Notes under the pieces: generated by a model | Database searches by the model: none | What the model saw: the letters and a program-made list of their open reading frames with translations, nothing else | Told to the model about the DNA's origin: nothing | Made by a program: the position numbers and the translations under genes | DNA from: Candidatus Obscuribacterales bacterium | GTDB lineage: Bacteria; Cyanobacteriota; Vampirovibrionia; Obscuribacterales; Obscuribacteraceae | DNA length: 64,000 nt | Reading direction: 5' to 3' | Assembly: GCA_019637435.1 (NCBI GenBank) | Contig: JAHBVO010000006.1 | Coordinates: 186,001 to 250,000 of the forward strand | In this document: positions 27,650-36,114 of the stretch, piece by piece | How the letters are laid out: every line of letters begins with the position of its first letter | How positions within the stretch are numbered: the first letter of the stretch is position 1

Positions 27650-27928
27650 GTGAATAAAGCAGAACTAGCTGCTGCAATAGCCGACCGCACCAACAATACT
27701 AAGAAGTCAGTTGAAGAGATGCTTCAAGCACTCACCGAAGTTGTTATCGACACCGTTGCAAAAGGTGATCGCGTAACTTTGGTTGGCTTCGGAACATTCG
27801 AACGCCGTCAGCGTAACGCTCGGGAAACAAACAATCCGCAAAAACCCGGCGAAAAAATCAAAGTTCCAGCGAAGAGAGTGCCAGCATTCTCGCCCGGAAA
27901 AGAGTTCAAAGAAAAAGTAAACGGCTAA
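27650..27928 (+). CDS. hup: HU-family DNA-binding protein
   Basis: 92-residue nucleoid protein. MNKAELAAAIADRTNNTKKSVEEML is the HU dimer helix pair and the DNA-binding beta arms are in FGTFERRQRNARETNNPQKPGE with the proline at the arm tip. Start is a GTG at 27650 directly after a strong AGGAGG box. The coding sequence is followed by an intrinsic terminator, so it is monocistronic. HU bends DNA and packages the chromosome. The gene symbol is the generic one for HU. Confidence 0.93.
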   Translation: MNKAELAAAIADRTNNTKKSVEEMLQALTEVVIDTVAKGDRVTLVGFGTFERRQRNARETNNPQKPGEKIKVPAKRVPAFSPGKEFKEKVNG

Positions 27929-27955
27929 TTCTTTGGAAAAGCGCTAAAAAACAAG

Positions 27956-27990
27956 AAGAGGGATATCTAACGATGTCCCTCTTTCTGTTT
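27956..27990 (+). terminator. Intrinsic terminator after HU gene
   Basis: An 8-bp stem, AAGAGGGA with TCCCTCTT, a 12-base loop and a T-rich tail (TCTGTTT), 28 bp after the HU stop codon. The tail is interrupted by C and G, so efficiency may be moderate. Confidence 0.7.
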
Positions 27991-28206
27991 GAAGTCCTGG
28001 GTATTTGCATCCTCAGTTCTACTCGCATCGAAGCAAAGTTTTTGAATCGAAACCTATTGATGCTCTTCACAACACCGCCGCCAGAGCCAACTTTATGCAA
28101 AGCAGCTGAATGGTTTATTTTGTAAACGAATCGAACGAGGTTTATCCGACTCAACTTAATTTTGGAAATCTGTGTTTAGACGGCTGTCGAAGGTCCGCTT
28201 GGATGC

Positions 28207-29280
28207 CTATTCTTCCTCTTCAGGCTCTTCTTCTACACCCATTACATCTTCAGGATTGTCGACATCGCTCTTACCACTTGAAGTATTCTGACCAGGCGAG
28301 ACGGTCTCCGCCGGTTCAGTCTCAGCGCCGGATTTCACAGAGCCATCTTCGTGATGAGTTCGCTTCCAGACTGCATCGATTCCCATTGGTTTATATCGAG
28401 GAACGTATTTCAGACACTCCTGCGCTTTATTCGCCTCATGGCGAGCCTCTTCAGAGTGCCCGGTTTTATCCAGAGTGAGCGCCCACAATTTGTGAACACG
28501 AGGATCGTTTGGACTATTTCTCACCGCATCCTGAGCTTTCGCAAGCGCAAGCTGCCACTGTCCGGAGGCTGCGAGCATGTTGACGAGAGACACGGAAGCC
28601 TCGACGAATGTCGGACGTATATTGAGACAGCGCATATAGCTGTCTCGTGCGGTCAAAATGTCTTTTGCGCCCTCGGCCGCCTGACCCAGTTCATAGTGCA
28701 CCAGAGCCTCATTGATACTGGGCTCACCGGTTCGCTGATAGCCGCGAGCGTCATTGAAAAGCTTCCATGATTCTGTCAACTTGCCGATTGCGGAGTTATA
28801 ATCCCCCCGCATTCGAGCGTTGATTCCCTCGTCGTACAGCCTGTAAGCGCGAGCCATCGTCTGATACGACGATTCGCGGCGGTTGTTGGCTTCGACTTGC
28901 TCAGGTGATGGAGGGGCTGGTTTAGCCGCCTCCTTTGGCTCCTCGTGATGATGGTGATGCACATGCCGTGCTCTGCTCCCACGAGCGACGGTCTCCCTCT
29001 TCGACTTACCATGCCCTTTTCCGCGAGAGCTGGTTGTCGCGGTTCGAGATGCCTTACCTCTGGAGGAAGACCTGGAAGCGCGAGTAGAACCTTTGCGAGA
29101 GGCCGAACTCTTCGATGCCTTAGTGGAAGTCGATTTTTTCGACGTCCTGCCGGAAGACGACTTTTTAGTCGTCTTTCCGTAGACGGCACCACATGAGCCA
29201 CCATCCGTTATTAAACAGACGGGCGCAATCAGAAGCAGTGAAGCAAGAAAGAATCCAGTAATACGTTTCACTAGATACAT
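28207..29280 (-). CDS. Secreted TPR protein with Ser/Lys/Arg-rich and His-rich segments
   Basis: 357 residues from the ATG at 29280. A signal peptide (ITGFFLASLLLIAPVCLI) is followed by about 80 residues of Ser, Lys, Thr and Arg repeats (TKKSSSGRTSKKSTSTKASK), then a His-rich cluster (HVHHHHHEEP) that could bind metal. TPR units follow at about 150-290 (SYQTMARAYRLYDEGINARMRGDYNSA, EALVHYELGQAAEG, ALAKAQDAVRNSPNDPRVHKL). The C-terminus is Glu/Pro-rich and acidic. It begins 17 bp downstream of pnp on the same strand. The basic region could hold nucleic acid or peptidoglycan; that is a guess. Confidence 0.75.
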   Translation of the reverse strand: MYLVKRITGFFLASLLLIAPVCLITDGGSCGAVYGKTTKKSSSGRTSKKSTSTKASKSSASRKGSTRASRSSSRGKASRTATTSSRGKGHGKSKRETVARGSRARHVHHHHHEEPKEAAKPAPPSPEQVEANNRRESSYQTMARAYRLYDEGINARMRGDYNSAIGKLTESWKLFNDARGYQRTGEPSINEALVHYELGQAAEGAKDILTARDSYMRCLNIRPTFVEASVSLVNMLAASGQWQLALAKAQDAVRNSPNDPRVHKLWALTLDKTGHSEEARHEANKAQECLKYVPRYKPMGIDAVWKRTHHEDGSVKSGAETEPAETVSPGQNTSSGKSDVDNPEDVMGVEEEPEEEE

Positions 29281-29296
29281 CTTAGATCGTTGGAAA

Positions 29297-31456
29297 CTAC
29301 GATGCTGGGGTGGGCTCGATTCCAAATTGTGCTTTTTCTTCGTCAGTGACTTCTTTCATTGTCAGGTTGACGCGGTTGCGGTCATCGATCTCTCTAACTT
29401 TGACAACAACTCGCTGACCCACCGAAACAACATCTTCCACTTTCGCGACCCGACGATTTTCTAGTTGCGAGATGTGGACCATGCCTTCTTTGCCGGGCAA
29501 CAACTCAACAAAGCATCCCACCGGAATGATTCTGGTGACTCGACCCGCGTAGATGCCGCCTGGCTCAATCCGCTTTACAAGCTGCAGAATCATATCACGA
29601 GCAGCTTCTCCACCCATCGCTTCGACGGAACCGATTACGACGGTGCCGTCGTCCTCGATGTCGATCGTCGCACCGGTTTCTTCGATGATTCTTCTGATCA
29701 TCTTTCCACCAGGTCCAATAACCGTTCCGATATCGTCCGGATCGATCTTGATGGTGATAAGACGCGGAGCCCACTTCGAGAGGTTTTCTCTGTGCTTCGG
29801 TAATACCGCTTCCATCTTGTCGATAATATGCATTCTTCCAAGTCTGGCTTGCTCAAGCGCTACTCTCATGATTTCAATCGAGATTCCTTGAACTTTGATG
29901 TCCATCTGAAGCGCAGTGATACCATCCCTGGAGCCTGCCACTTTGAAGTCCATGTCGCCGAGGAAGTCTTCGAGCCCTTGAATATCCGAAAGAATCGCGA
30001 AGCGATCACCTTCGAGGATCAGACCCATTGCGATACCACCGACGGTAGCGGTCAGAGGAACACCTGCGTCCATCAAAGCAAGACTGGATCCGCAAGTCGA
30101 AGCCATCGAGGTCGAACCGTTGGACTCGAGAACTTCGGACACAACGCGCAGAGTGTACGGGAAAGAAGCTTGATCGGGAAGAACGGGCATAATCGCACGT
30201 TCAGCAAGGGCGCCGTGACCAATCTCACGACGACCGGGTCCGCGCATAGGCTTGACTTCGCCTACCGAGAAACCCGGGAAGTTGTAGTGGTGCATGTAGC
30301 GCTTTTCAGTCACCGGATCGATTGAATCCAGTTTTTGCGCATCACCGGCGATACCGAGTGTTGCGACTGAAAGAACCTGAGTTGTTCCACGAGTGAACAA
30401 TCCGGTACCGTGAGTTCTTGGCAGGATGCCGACTTCAACGGTGATCGGGCGGATCTCGTCACATTTGCGACCATCAGCGCGAACACCGGTGTCCAGGACT
30501 TGAGCCCGCATCAATTCTGCTTCATATTCTTCCAAATATGCTTTGAGCGTATTTTTGGAAACCGTCTTGAGTTCGTTCTCTTCCGGCAATTCGGCAATGG
30601 CGTTGACAAGATTGTTGTATGACTCCTCGATGAATTTTGCTCGAGTGCCTTTGTCGGTCACGCGATTCATCGAGTTTTTAAGAGCTTCGGTGCAATGTGC
30701 ATGAATCAGTTCGTTAAGAGCATCATTCTTCGCCGGCTGTTCATACGGTTGCGGCTCGATACCCAGAGCTTTGAAGAATTCAATCTGCAGGGCAACTTGC
30801 TTCTTGATCTGTGTGTGACCGTAGTCAATTGCAGCAAGTACGTCCTTTTCGCTGACGAGCTTGCAGCCTGCTTCAACCATCATGATCGAGTCGGCCGTTC
30901 CAGCAACAACGATATCCATGTCGGATTCGTCGATTTGCTCATACGTCGGGTTGGCGATGAGCTTTCCTTTAACTCGAGCAACACGAACCGCTCCAAGCGG
31001 ACCAGCAAAGGGCATACCGCCAAGACCAATTGCGACCGAAGCACCCAGCATGGCCAGAGTGTCCGGAGGATTGACCTGGTCGGCGCTCATAGCCGTCGCG
31101 ACGATTTGAACATCCTTTCTATATGTATAGTCGAACAGCGGACGGATCGGTCTGTCGATCAGACGGCTGGTCAAAATAGCTCGGTCAGGCGCTCTTCCTT
31201 CTCTTCTGAGAAAGCTTCCAGGAACACGACCAACTGCATAGAGTTTTTCTTCGTAGTCGATGAGGAGGGGGAAGAAGTCGATTCCGTCACGAGCTTCTTT
31301 GCTTTGCGTGGCGGTGACCAGCACCATAGTGTCTCCACAATAAACTTCGCAAGCACCGGATGCTTGCTTGGCAAGCCGACCCGTCTTGATCGTCACTTGC
31401 TTGCCATCGATTTCGACTTCGAAACTTTTGGTTCCTTGACCTTCTAGCATTTGCAC
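29297..31456 (-). CDS. pnp: Polynucleotide phosphorylase
   Basis: Phosphorolytic 3'-5' exoribonuclease, core of the RNA degradosome. It has two RNase PH-like domains (FTRGTTQVLSVATLG, RREIGHGALAERA), a KH domain (IDPDDIGTVIGPGGKMIRR) and an S1 domain (YAGRVTRIIPVGCFVELLPG). Predicted length is 719, the usual size. I set the start at a GTG at 31456 because GAGG lies eight bases upstream; the next in-frame ATG is at 31450. The gene follows rpsO on the same strand, the classic rpsO-pnp order, after a terminator-like hairpin and a possible processing hairpin. Confidence 0.95.
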   Translation of the reverse strand: MQMLEGQGTKSFEVEIDGKQVTIKTGRLAKQASGACEVYCGDTMVLVTATQSKEARDGIDFFPLLIDYEEKLYAVGRVPGSFLRREGRAPDRAILTSRLIDRPIRPLFDYTYRKDVQIVATAMSADQVNPPDTLAMLGASVAIGLGGMPFAGPLGAVRVARVKGKLIANPTYEQIDESDMDIVVAGTADSIMMVEAGCKLVSEKDVLAAIDYGHTQIKKQVALQIEFFKALGIEPQPYEQPAKNDALNELIHAHCTEALKNSMNRVTDKGTRAKFIEESYNNLVNAIAELPEENELKTVSKNTLKAYLEEYEAELMRAQVLDTGVRADGRKCDEIRPITVEVGILPRTHGTGLFTRGTTQVLSVATLGIAGDAQKLDSIDPVTEKRYMHHYNFPGFSVGEVKPMRGPGRREIGHGALAERAIMPVLPDQASFPYTLRVVSEVLESNGSTSMASTCGSSLALMDAGVPLTATVGGIAMGLILEGDRFAILSDIQGLEDFLGDMDFKVAGSRDGITALQMDIKVQGISIEIMRVALEQARLGRMHIIDKMEAVLPKHRENLSKWAPRLITIKIDPDDIGTVIGPGGKMIRRIIEETGATIDIEDDGTVVIGSVEAMGGEAARDMILQLVKRIEPGGIYAGRVTRIIPVGCFVELLPGKEGMVHISQLENRRVAKVEDVVSVGQRVVVKVREIDDRNRVNLTMKEVTDEEKAQFGIEPTPAS

Positions 31457-31595
31457 TTCAATTACCTCTTTGCGGGTATTGGTGGACTGTAAACGACACA
31501 AAAACGACACTTATCAAGTGGAGAGCGAACGGAAAAACTGTCCGAGCCCCTTTTAGGCTGCCCGCACAGTTTGCTTCTTCACTGATGATGAGGCT

Positions 31596-31619
31596 TGAGT
31601 TTCAATACCTTAAAACTCA
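31596..31619 (-). other. Hairpin in rpsO-pnp spacer
   Basis: A 7-bp inverted repeat, TGAGTTT with AAACTCA, around a 10-base loop in the mRNA that joins rpsO to pnp. In E. coli this spacer holds an RNase III processing hairpin. By analogy this could be a processing or autoregulation site, but the stem is short. Confidence 0.3.
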
Positions 31620-31629
31620 GCGATTCCAC

Positions 31630-31656
31630 AAAACAGGCGAGCTGACTGCCCGCCTG
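31630..31656 (-). terminator. Probable terminator or attenuator after rpsO
   Basis: On the minus strand CAGGCG and CGCCTG form a 6-bp GC-rich stem with an 11-base loop followed by TTTT. It lies just after the rpsO stop at 31662. It may only reduce read-through into pnp. Confidence 0.55.
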
Positions 31657-31661
31657 AGTAA

Positions 31662-31931
31662 CTATCTTCTTAATCCGAGTTTTTCAATTAGTTTTTTGTA
31701 CCGACCATGGTCTTCACGGTTCAAGTACTGGAGAAGGCGGCGTCTTTTGCCGACCATCATCAACAGTCCGCGTTGGCTCTGGAAGTCTTTCTTGTTCGAC
31801 TTCAGATGACCAGTGAGCTCGTTGATGCGTTCGGTCAGCATGGCGACCTGAACTTCCGGCGAGCCCGTGTCCTTTTCGTTGACGCGGTGGTTATCGATAA
31901 TCTCTTTCTTTTTCTCTAAAGCAAGTCCCAT
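31662..31931 (-). CDS. rpsO: 30S ribosomal protein S15
   Basis: 89 residues, the family length. Conserved motifs: DTGSPEVQVAMLTERINELTGHLK and HKKDFHSRRGLL-like NKKDFQSQRGLLMMVGKRRRLLQYL. S15 binds the central domain of 16S rRNA early in assembly. It is followed by pnp, the widely conserved pair. Confidence 0.97.
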   Translation of the reverse strand: MGLALEKKKEIIDNHRVNEKDTGSPEVQVAMLTERINELTGHLKSNKKDFQSQRGLLMMVGKRRRLLQYLNREDHGRYKKLIEKLGLRR

Positions 31932-32065
31932 TAGTTCATTCCAATTAAGTTATAGTTCTAATTTTGTGAAAGCAGATCATAACATAAGATGTCTGGTGCC
32001 CTTCAGCGCAATTTACGTCTTATTGCTTTGAAGTTACACTTCTTCAATTCAGCCAGGAGACCAGG

Positions 32066-32821
32066 GTGAGCAAGAACAAGCGCTTCCGGATTAGAGACAT
32101 CTTCATCAAATATCCGCTGCTCGACCAATTGCGTATAGAAACAATAGCAACTTTGTTCGATAAAGGCATCAGCTTGCTTGACGATTCTTTTCGTTCAACA
32201 GCCGTAATAAGCCCTGGAGCGCAGCCTTACGTTGCCGCAGTCAACATGGGCAAACGCCAACCCAAAATTTCAGGAAAGAAACCATGCATATTCGCCTACT
32301 ATCACGGCGAGATGGTCACATTGATGGCGCTCTGCCCGCGCGCCAACATGGTCACCCTGGCTAGCAACAGCCGCGATGGCGAGATGATCGCGCGCGCCGC
32401 AGTGCGAATGGGTTTTGGCGTCGCACGAGGTTCGAAAACGCACGGCGGCATGAAAGCTGGTTTGGAACTAATGACCGCCAGCGAAAGAAACCAATCAATA
32501 CTATTCAATGTAGACGGTCCCAAAGGTCCGCGCCACGTCGTCAAGGATTACATCATCCGAGTCGCCGAGATGAGCAAACTGCCGATTATTCCAGTAGTCT
32601 GCGATGCGCGCAGCAACGAGCGCATCAAATCATGGGACAGATACCTCGTGCCCTGCCTGGGCAGTCGCATGGTTTACATCTTCGGAGAGCCAATCGAAAT
32701 TGGCTCCAACCTCAGCGACGAAGAAAAGGAAGCGAAACGGCAATTGCTGTCTGACCGTCTTAAGGAAATCAACGACAGACTACCTCAGTACTGGGAATTG
32801 ATGGCACGCACCTCGGCTTGA
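32066..32821 (+). CDS. DUF374 family lysophospholipid acyltransferase-like protein
   Basis: 251 residues. The H-x(3-4)-D/E acyltransferase motif is YYHGEMVTLMAL, followed by LASNSRDGEMIARAAVRMGFGVARGS and LFNVDGPKGPRHVVKDYIIRVAEMSKLPIIPV, the DUF374/LPLAT block. These proteins are thought to acylate lipid-A-like or lysophospholipid acceptors at the inner membrane. The start is a GTG at 32066 after AGGAGA. It is divergent from rpsO and convergent with the ferredoxin gene. Confidence 0.82.
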   Translation: MSKNKRFRIRDIFIKYPLLDQLRIETIATLFDKGISLLDDSFRSTAVISPGAQPYVAAVNMGKRQPKISGKKPCIFAYYHGEMVTLMALCPRANMVTLASNSRDGEMIARAAVRMGFGVARGSKTHGGMKAGLELMTASERNQSILFNVDGPKGPRHVVKDYIIRVAEMSKLPIIPVVCDARSNERIKSWDRYLVPCLGSRMVYIFGEPIEIGSNLSDEEKEAKRQLLSDRLKEINDRLPQYWELMARTSA

Positions 32822-32879
32822 GACAAAACAGACCGACAAGCTTACAGGAGTCATTCTTAGATACTGATCTGAAAACAAA

Positions 32880-32924
32880 AACAGGTCTCCGGCTCGAAAG
32901 AGTCAGAAGACCTGTTCAATTTTT
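32880..32924. terminator. Terminator between acyltransferase and ferredoxin genes
   Basis: A 9-bp stem, AACAGGTCT with AGACCTGTT, with a secondary small hairpin in the loop, flanked by A-rich sequence on the left and CAATTTTT on the right. It lies between convergent genes and can work in both directions. Confidence 0.75.
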
Positions 32925-32940
32925 CTGAATTGGTCAGTGT

Positions 32941-33165
32941 CTACGGTTTTTGAAGTTCCGGTTTCCACTCGTCCAGAATTGCGCCTTCGATTGGGCAAGC
33001 AGAGAGGCAAGCTCCACAGTCGATGCATGTTGCATCATCGATATATGTGTAAGCAGTGCTCTTTGCGTTGGTTTTACCATCAGCCCAGTGAATGCACTCA
33101 ACAGGACAAACTGGAATACAGTCGCCTATCCCCTCGCAGACATCAGCCACGATTGTGTATGCCAT
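32941..33165 (-). CDS. 2[4Fe-4S]-type ferredoxin
   Basis: 74 residues with eight cysteines. The first set is Cys10, 16, 20 and 24 (CEGIGDCIPVCPVECI) and the second is Cys47, 50, 53 and 57 (CIDCGACLSACP). The unusual C-x5-C first spacing is one I associate with a ferredoxin group found in cyanobacteria and relatives. It carries electrons at low potential between oxidoreductases; the partner enzyme is not in the window. The gene stands alone with its own start ATG at 33165. Confidence 0.9.
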   Translation of the reverse strand: MAYTIVADVCEGIGDCIPVCPVECIHWADGKTNAKSTAYTYIDDATCIDCGACLSACPIEGAILDEWKPELQKP

Positions 33166-33465
33166 TGCAGTAACTCCTCATTAGCTTCCATTAGTAATTG
33201 TGTGTCCACTCTGCAAAGTATGCAAGAGCTTTCCACGATTAATTGGAATGTGTACAAGCACGTTCAATTGAAAACAGTCTAGCGCAAATCTTATACCCGG
33301 CAAGCAATTCTGAATAATGCGATTTCGACTCTTTCTTAATCTGAAATCTCAGAACCGATGCAAAGAGGGGACAATATACGGAACCGCTGGCCGGAACGCG
33401 CCAACGGACGGATCAGAAAGGTTTCAATTTACCCGAAACCGAGATGTGGAGAGCAACAAAGGGAT
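33166..33465. other. Divergent intergenic region, ferredoxin to 95-residue gene
   Basis: 300 bp that should hold the ferredoxin promoter. I see no convincing promoter boxes, repeats or RNA structure. Longer frames across it overlap the ferredoxin gene antisense and do not look real. Confidence 0.35.
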
Positions 33466-33753
33466 ATGAGCGACGTCAAAGTTAATGTTTACACTTCGGC
33501 TGGAGCCCACGTGGGCTACTTCTTGAATCCGCACGTGCAGGCATTTCCGGAGGGCGACTATGAGCTTTCTGGCGAGTTTTTCGATGAGAACGGTGACCGT
33601 ATCCAGAAGCTCGATTTCAATCCCCAGGCGCTGCCGTATGTCGCCGATGTCAGCGCTGTTAACGGTTTGGCCCATACAAAGATTGAAAACGTCTACGTTC
33701 AACGCGGCAGGCAACCGGTTCGCATGAGCGGCAACGCCGGAATTCCTCAGTAA
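33466..33753 (+). CDS. Hypothetical small soluble protein
   Basis: 95 residues from the ATG at 33466, with AAAGGGAT just upstream. There is no signal peptide or membrane helix. The sequence alternates strands and turns (KVNVYTSAGAHVGYFLNPHVQAFPEG, YELSGEFFDENGDRI), suggesting a small beta-rich fold. No family recognised. A GC-rich hairpin follows about 120 bp downstream. An upstream in-frame start at 33358 would add an unconserved basic leader. Confidence 0.6.
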   Translation: MSDVKVNVYTSAGAHVGYFLNPHVQAFPEGDYELSGEFFDENGDRIQKLDFNPQALPYVADVSAVNGLAHTKIENVYVQRGRQPVRMSGNAGIPQ

Positions 33754-34170
33754 CAAAGCTTTCAAAGTTTATGGCTGAAACCGCCTCCAATCTGCAGGCA
33801 GGGTAAATTGGCAGCCTCCTTGCAGCAACAAATTCTCAGACTCATAGATGTTTCAGAAACTCGTGAAAAGTTAAGGCAGCCCTTTGGGGGCTGCCTCTAG
33901 TAACTTCCTCGTTTGTGTTTGGGAAGGCTACTCACCGAAGTTGGGGGCTGGTGAGGGGGATAGGTGCAGACTAAACCCAAACGAGGTATTTAAATCGGGT
34001 CTTGCTGGCGCTTTCATCCATATATTGCTGTTATAGCAGCTGGAAAAGTGTGAGATTTATAAGTTAGACCATAATTCATTATGGGAATTCCTATGTTACC
34101 GGCGCTGAAAAATGCCGATAATTCCAGGGTAAGACAGCGGAAACCCGCAGCAGGACCGAGATAACAAAAT
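33754..34170 (+). other. Structured intergenic region upstream of response regulator
   Basis: 417 bp without a gene. It contains a GGCAGCC/GGCTGCC hairpin (33875-33895) and, at 33907-33986, an about 80-nt segment closed by CCTCGTTTG (33907-33915) and CAAACGAGG (33978-33986), with an inner perfect hairpin CTCACC (33931-33936) and GGTGAG (33950-33955). The segment could be an untranslated leader or small RNA. It matches no riboswitch I know. Confidence 0.45.
33874..33896 (+). terminator. GC-rich hairpin, possible terminator
   Basis: 7-bp stem GGCAGCC with GGCTGCC and a 7-base loop (CTTTGGG). There is no T-run after it (TCTAGTAAC follows), so it may be a pause or part of the structured leader rather than a true terminator. 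Confidence 0.4.
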
Positions 34171-35454
34171 ATGGAATCCGAATCGAGCACAGCTTCTCAA
34201 GAGAATCACACGGAGCATCAGAGAGAACGGATAGTTCTCCTGGTCGAACCGAAGGAAGATGATCGCAGGAAGTGCGCTGACGCCATAATCTCGCAGTCGC
34301 CACTGTACGACGTCGAGTCGGTGACCACTGGCGAGGAGGCGATTGCGAAATTTGAGAAGAAAAATTTTGACGTAGTGGTTATGAGCTACGACTTGCCGGA
34401 CATGACAGGCGATGAGCTGACACGCAAGCTCACGTCACTGAATCCCACCTGCCCTATAGTCGCGATGACTGTGATTGACAGTCCGGAACTTGCATTGAAA
34501 ACATTGAAATCCGGCGCCATGGACTATCTCCCTAAGCTGGGCGAATACCAAAAGTTTTTGCCGAGAACAATAACAACGAATTTGCAACGGTCGATGTTGC
34601 TGGAGAATTTGCGCGAGATGTACACGAGAGTGGAACAGGCGTCGCGTGACGAAGCACTTCTCAACAGGCTTATCGTGAGTATTCACAGCTCGCTGGATCT
34701 GTCAGACACTATCGAGCGTGCCACAAGAAATTTGTTGGAAGAGTTGCAGGTGTCACGTGTCATCACAGTGCTTGCCGAAGATCCGGAAAGCAAGATGCGC
34801 ATCAGGCGCCAGATGACGCATCCGCGGGTAACTCCAATTTCAGATCGAAGCGCGTTGTTCGATCGCTATCACGATCTTCTTCTCGATATCGGCGAGCGTC
34901 GCCCCCTCGTCGTAATGCAGGATGATACATTCGCATTCGCTCAGGATGTGCGGTCCGAAATGGTCGGTTATCACATTCAATCAATGATTATGGTGCCCCT
35001 GGTATACCGAGGAAAGTTGATGGGTCTGCTGCATCTCGATCAAACCAATTTCACACGACTCTGGACGGTCAGCGAAATCAATCTACTCATGCGCATCGCC
35101 AATCAATTTGCCATCGCGCTGAGTCAAGCAAAACTGTATCAAATAGTCGAAGCGCAAAGCACTAGCATCAATAAACTTACAGACCTTTGTTCACAACTCA
35201 ATGACGTGGTTAAGGGGACCAAGGAACTCACTGAGCGCACAGAGAGTAGAGAACGCGTTCGCGTAAAATTGAGCAGCCGAGAATTAGAAGTCCTGAAAAA
35301 GGTTGCACAAGGTCTTTCAAACAAAGAGATTGCCGAGGAACTTCATATCACTGAAGGTACCACTGAAGTACATGTGTCCAGGTTGAGGAAGAAGTTGGCT
35401 CTGACCAGCCGCGCGGCGTTGGTGCGATACGCATACGAAAATCACATTTCTTGA
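34171..35454 (+). CDS. Response regulator-like protein: degenerate receiver, GAF, LuxR-type HTH
   Basis: 427 residues. The receiver-like domain (about 20-140) has IVLLVEPKEDD at the acidic pocket, VVVMSYDLPDMTG around the usual phospho-Asp, Thr in VAMTV and Lys in YLPK. The phosphorylated Asp is replaced by Ser72, so ordinary phosphotransfer is not expected. A GAF-like domain (about 170-325) follows with MIMVPLVYRGKLMGLLHLDQ. A LuxR/GerE HTH ends the protein (LSSRELEVLKKVAQGLSNKEIAEELHI...TEVHVSRLRKKL). The signal is probably a small molecule or protein binding to GAF. The start is the ATG at 34171. Confidence 0.88.
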   Translation: MESESSTASQENHTEHQRERIVLLVEPKEDDRRKCADAIISQSPLYDVESVTTGEEAIAKFEKKNFDVVVMSYDLPDMTGDELTRKLTSLNPTCPIVAMTVIDSPELALKTLKSGAMDYLPKLGEYQKFLPRTITTNLQRSMLLENLREMYTRVEQASRDEALLNRLIVSIHSSLDLSDTIERATRNLLEELQVSRVITVLAEDPESKMRIRRQMTHPRVTPISDRSALFDRYHDLLLDIGERRPLVVMQDDTFAFAQDVRSEMVGYHIQSMIMVPLVYRGKLMGLLHLDQTNFTRLWTVSEINLLMRIANQFAIALSQAKLYQIVEAQSTSINKLTDLCSQLNDVVKGTKELTERTESRERVRVKLSSRELEVLKKVAQGLSNKEIAEELHITEGTTEVHVSRLRKKLALTSRAALVRYAYENHIS

Positions 35455-35518
35455 ACTGAGCAATTGCGAACTGTTTTGGTCGTATGATGGAAGTGTGGAA
35501 ATTAAATTCGAGGACGAA

Positions 35519-36094
35519 ATGAGTCAAAAGAAAGAAGACGACCTCAAAGTCATTTTCGAGGCGCTGGCATTTGCATCGAAGATGCACAGCTCGCAGCGCA
35601 GAAAGGATAACAGAGACACGCCGTATATCAACCATCCTATTGATGTCGCTAGATTGTTAATCACCGAGGGTGGTATCACTGATTCCAGCGTCATAGCCGC
35701 CGCTATTTTGCATGACACCATAGAAGATACCGAGGCAACGGTCGAAGACATAGAGGCACTATTCGGAAAGAAGATTCTCTCTTTCGTGCTGGAGTGCACT
35801 GACGACAAGTCTTTGCCTAAGGCGGAGCGTAAACGCCTGCAGGTTGTGAACGGGCCGCACAAATCGCCGGAGGCAAAATGTATAAAGCTAAGCGACAAAA
35901 TCAGCAACGTTCGCGACATCGGTGAATACCCACCTGTGTTGTGGTCGAAGCAACGATTAATCGAATATCTGGATTGGACTCAAGAAGTCGTTAACGGGCT
36001 GCGCGGCGTAAATAAACCCCTGGAAGATCTCTACGACAAAACTGTGGAAAAGTCGAGAGAGAAAGTAGAGTCTATGACCGGACAATCGAAATAA
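35519..36094 (+). CDS. HD-domain hydrolase, small alarmone-hydrolase-like
   Basis: 191 residues from the ATG at 35519, which has GAGGA five bases upstream (a GTG at 35495 is also in frame). It has the HD metal site: His39 in YINHPIDV, His65-Asp66 and Glu69-Asp70 in ILHDTIEDT, and Asp126 in IKLSDKISNVRD. This is the hydrolase half of RelA/SpoT without a synthetase, TGS or ACT domain, as in MESH1/SAH enzymes that hydrolyse (p)ppGpp or related nucleotides. The exact substrate cannot be told. It lies 64 bp after the response-regulator gene on the same strand. Confidence 0.85.
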   Translation: MSQKKEDDLKVIFEALAFASKMHSSQRRKDNRDTPYINHPIDVARLLITEGGITDSSVIAAAILHDTIEDTEATVEDIEALFGKKILSFVLECTDDKSLPKAERKRLQVVNGPHKSPEAKCIKLSDKISNVRDIGEYPPVLWSKQRLIEYLDWTQEVVNGLRGVNKPLEDLYDKTVEKSREKVESMTGQSK

Positions 36095-36114
36095 TCGCTT
36101 GCATCAAATAGTAG

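Noticed and set aside
30695..31447. Plus-strand frame opposite pnp
   Set aside because: Antisense to a strongly conserved gene; no family resemblance or ribosome-binding site.
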